6,838 nucleotides of DNA from CAZEYI01 sp964422855. Lineage in GTDB: Bacteria; Patescibacteriota; Gracilibacteria; Absconditabacterales; Absconditicoccaceae. Of the stretch, positions 6,720 through 6,838 are shown piece by piece (positions within the stretch are counted from its first letter, which is position 1; every line of letters begins with the position of its first letter). Under the pieces are notes generated by a model. That model had not been told where the DNA came from and did not search any database. It saw nothing but the letters and a program-made list of their open reading frames with translations. The translations under genes were made by a program, and so were the position numbers. The DNA lies in NCBI GenBank assembly GCA_964422855.1, contig CAYRCS010000039.1:1-6838 (forward strand). The letters run 5' to 3'.

Positions 6720-6838
6720 CTGCGCATTTACTGACTGTCAATCTATAGTTGAATATGCTGTTACTACAGCTGATGTAATATTATCGTCGTAAGCAAAACT
6801 ATTTGATCCAACATAATAACCATCAACATCTTGTGACA
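6705..6838 (-). CDS. 3' end of an upstream - strand gene, hypothetical
   Basis: Read on the - strand, a frame enters from the right edge and runs 43 residues to TAA (6705-6707), with one in-frame TGA-Gly at 6738-6740. The visible end includes DVDGYYVGSNSFAYDD and ends in NAQFSLK. The other two - strand frames hit TAA/TAG stops in this stretch. Ser, Asn, Tyr and Asp richness with alternating hydrophobics suggests a beta-rich exported protein, but the piece is too short to name. It lies 39 bases upstream of the surface-protein gene in the same orientation, so an operon is plausible. Confidence 0.55.

Overview
This is an AT-rich bacterial window from an organism that reads UGA as glycine (genetic code 25). 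That points to Gracilibacteria (BD1-5) or Absconditabacteria (SR1) of the Candidate Phyla Radiation. The evidence is internal. Two rRNA methyltransferases have in-frame TGA codons exactly where their families carry conserved glycines: YGGxG, GCGGC, LGFHK, the SIG end of the SAM motif and PPRxG in the RlmD-like enzyme, and SQVGC in RlmN. Every gene whose end is visible stops at TAA or TAG. Under the standard code almost all of these genes would look shattered.

Left part, + strand (2-4517): a 5'-truncated gene of unknown function (2-829); translation elongation factor P (efp, 882-1436); an RlmD/RumA-family 23S rRNA uracil-5-methyltransferase with TRAM, Fe-S and SAM domains (1456-2967); a short intergenic region with a good promoter candidate; an unknown 122-residue helical protein (3028-3396); and the radical-SAM enzyme RlmN (3405-4517). 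The theme is ribosome function: one gene helps translation of difficult sequences and two methylate 23S rRNA. The small unknown gene lies 8 bases from rlmN and is probably cotranscribed with it.

Right part, - strand (4507-6838): a large exported surface protein with a signal peptide, about three DUF11-like beta-sandwich repeats, a Gly/Ser/Asn linker and a cysteine-containing C-terminal region resembling an S-layer-homology domain. Upstream of it lies the 3' end of another - strand gene cut by the window edge. The surface gene ends tail-to-tail with rlmN, overlapping it by 11 bases.

The surface gene is interrupted by exactly 100 Ns. An identical 55-base sequence sits on both sides of the gap. 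Merging the two copies removes 155 bases and restores one open frame of 667 codons, so the gap is probably an assembly artefact at a k-mer-sized overlap. Other points of interest are a non-canonical EF-P tip loop, a long insertion in the Fe-S motif of the RlmD-like enzyme, a near-perfect 17-base inverted repeat inside the signal-peptide codons, and an uneven distribution of UGA-glycine codons along the surface gene.
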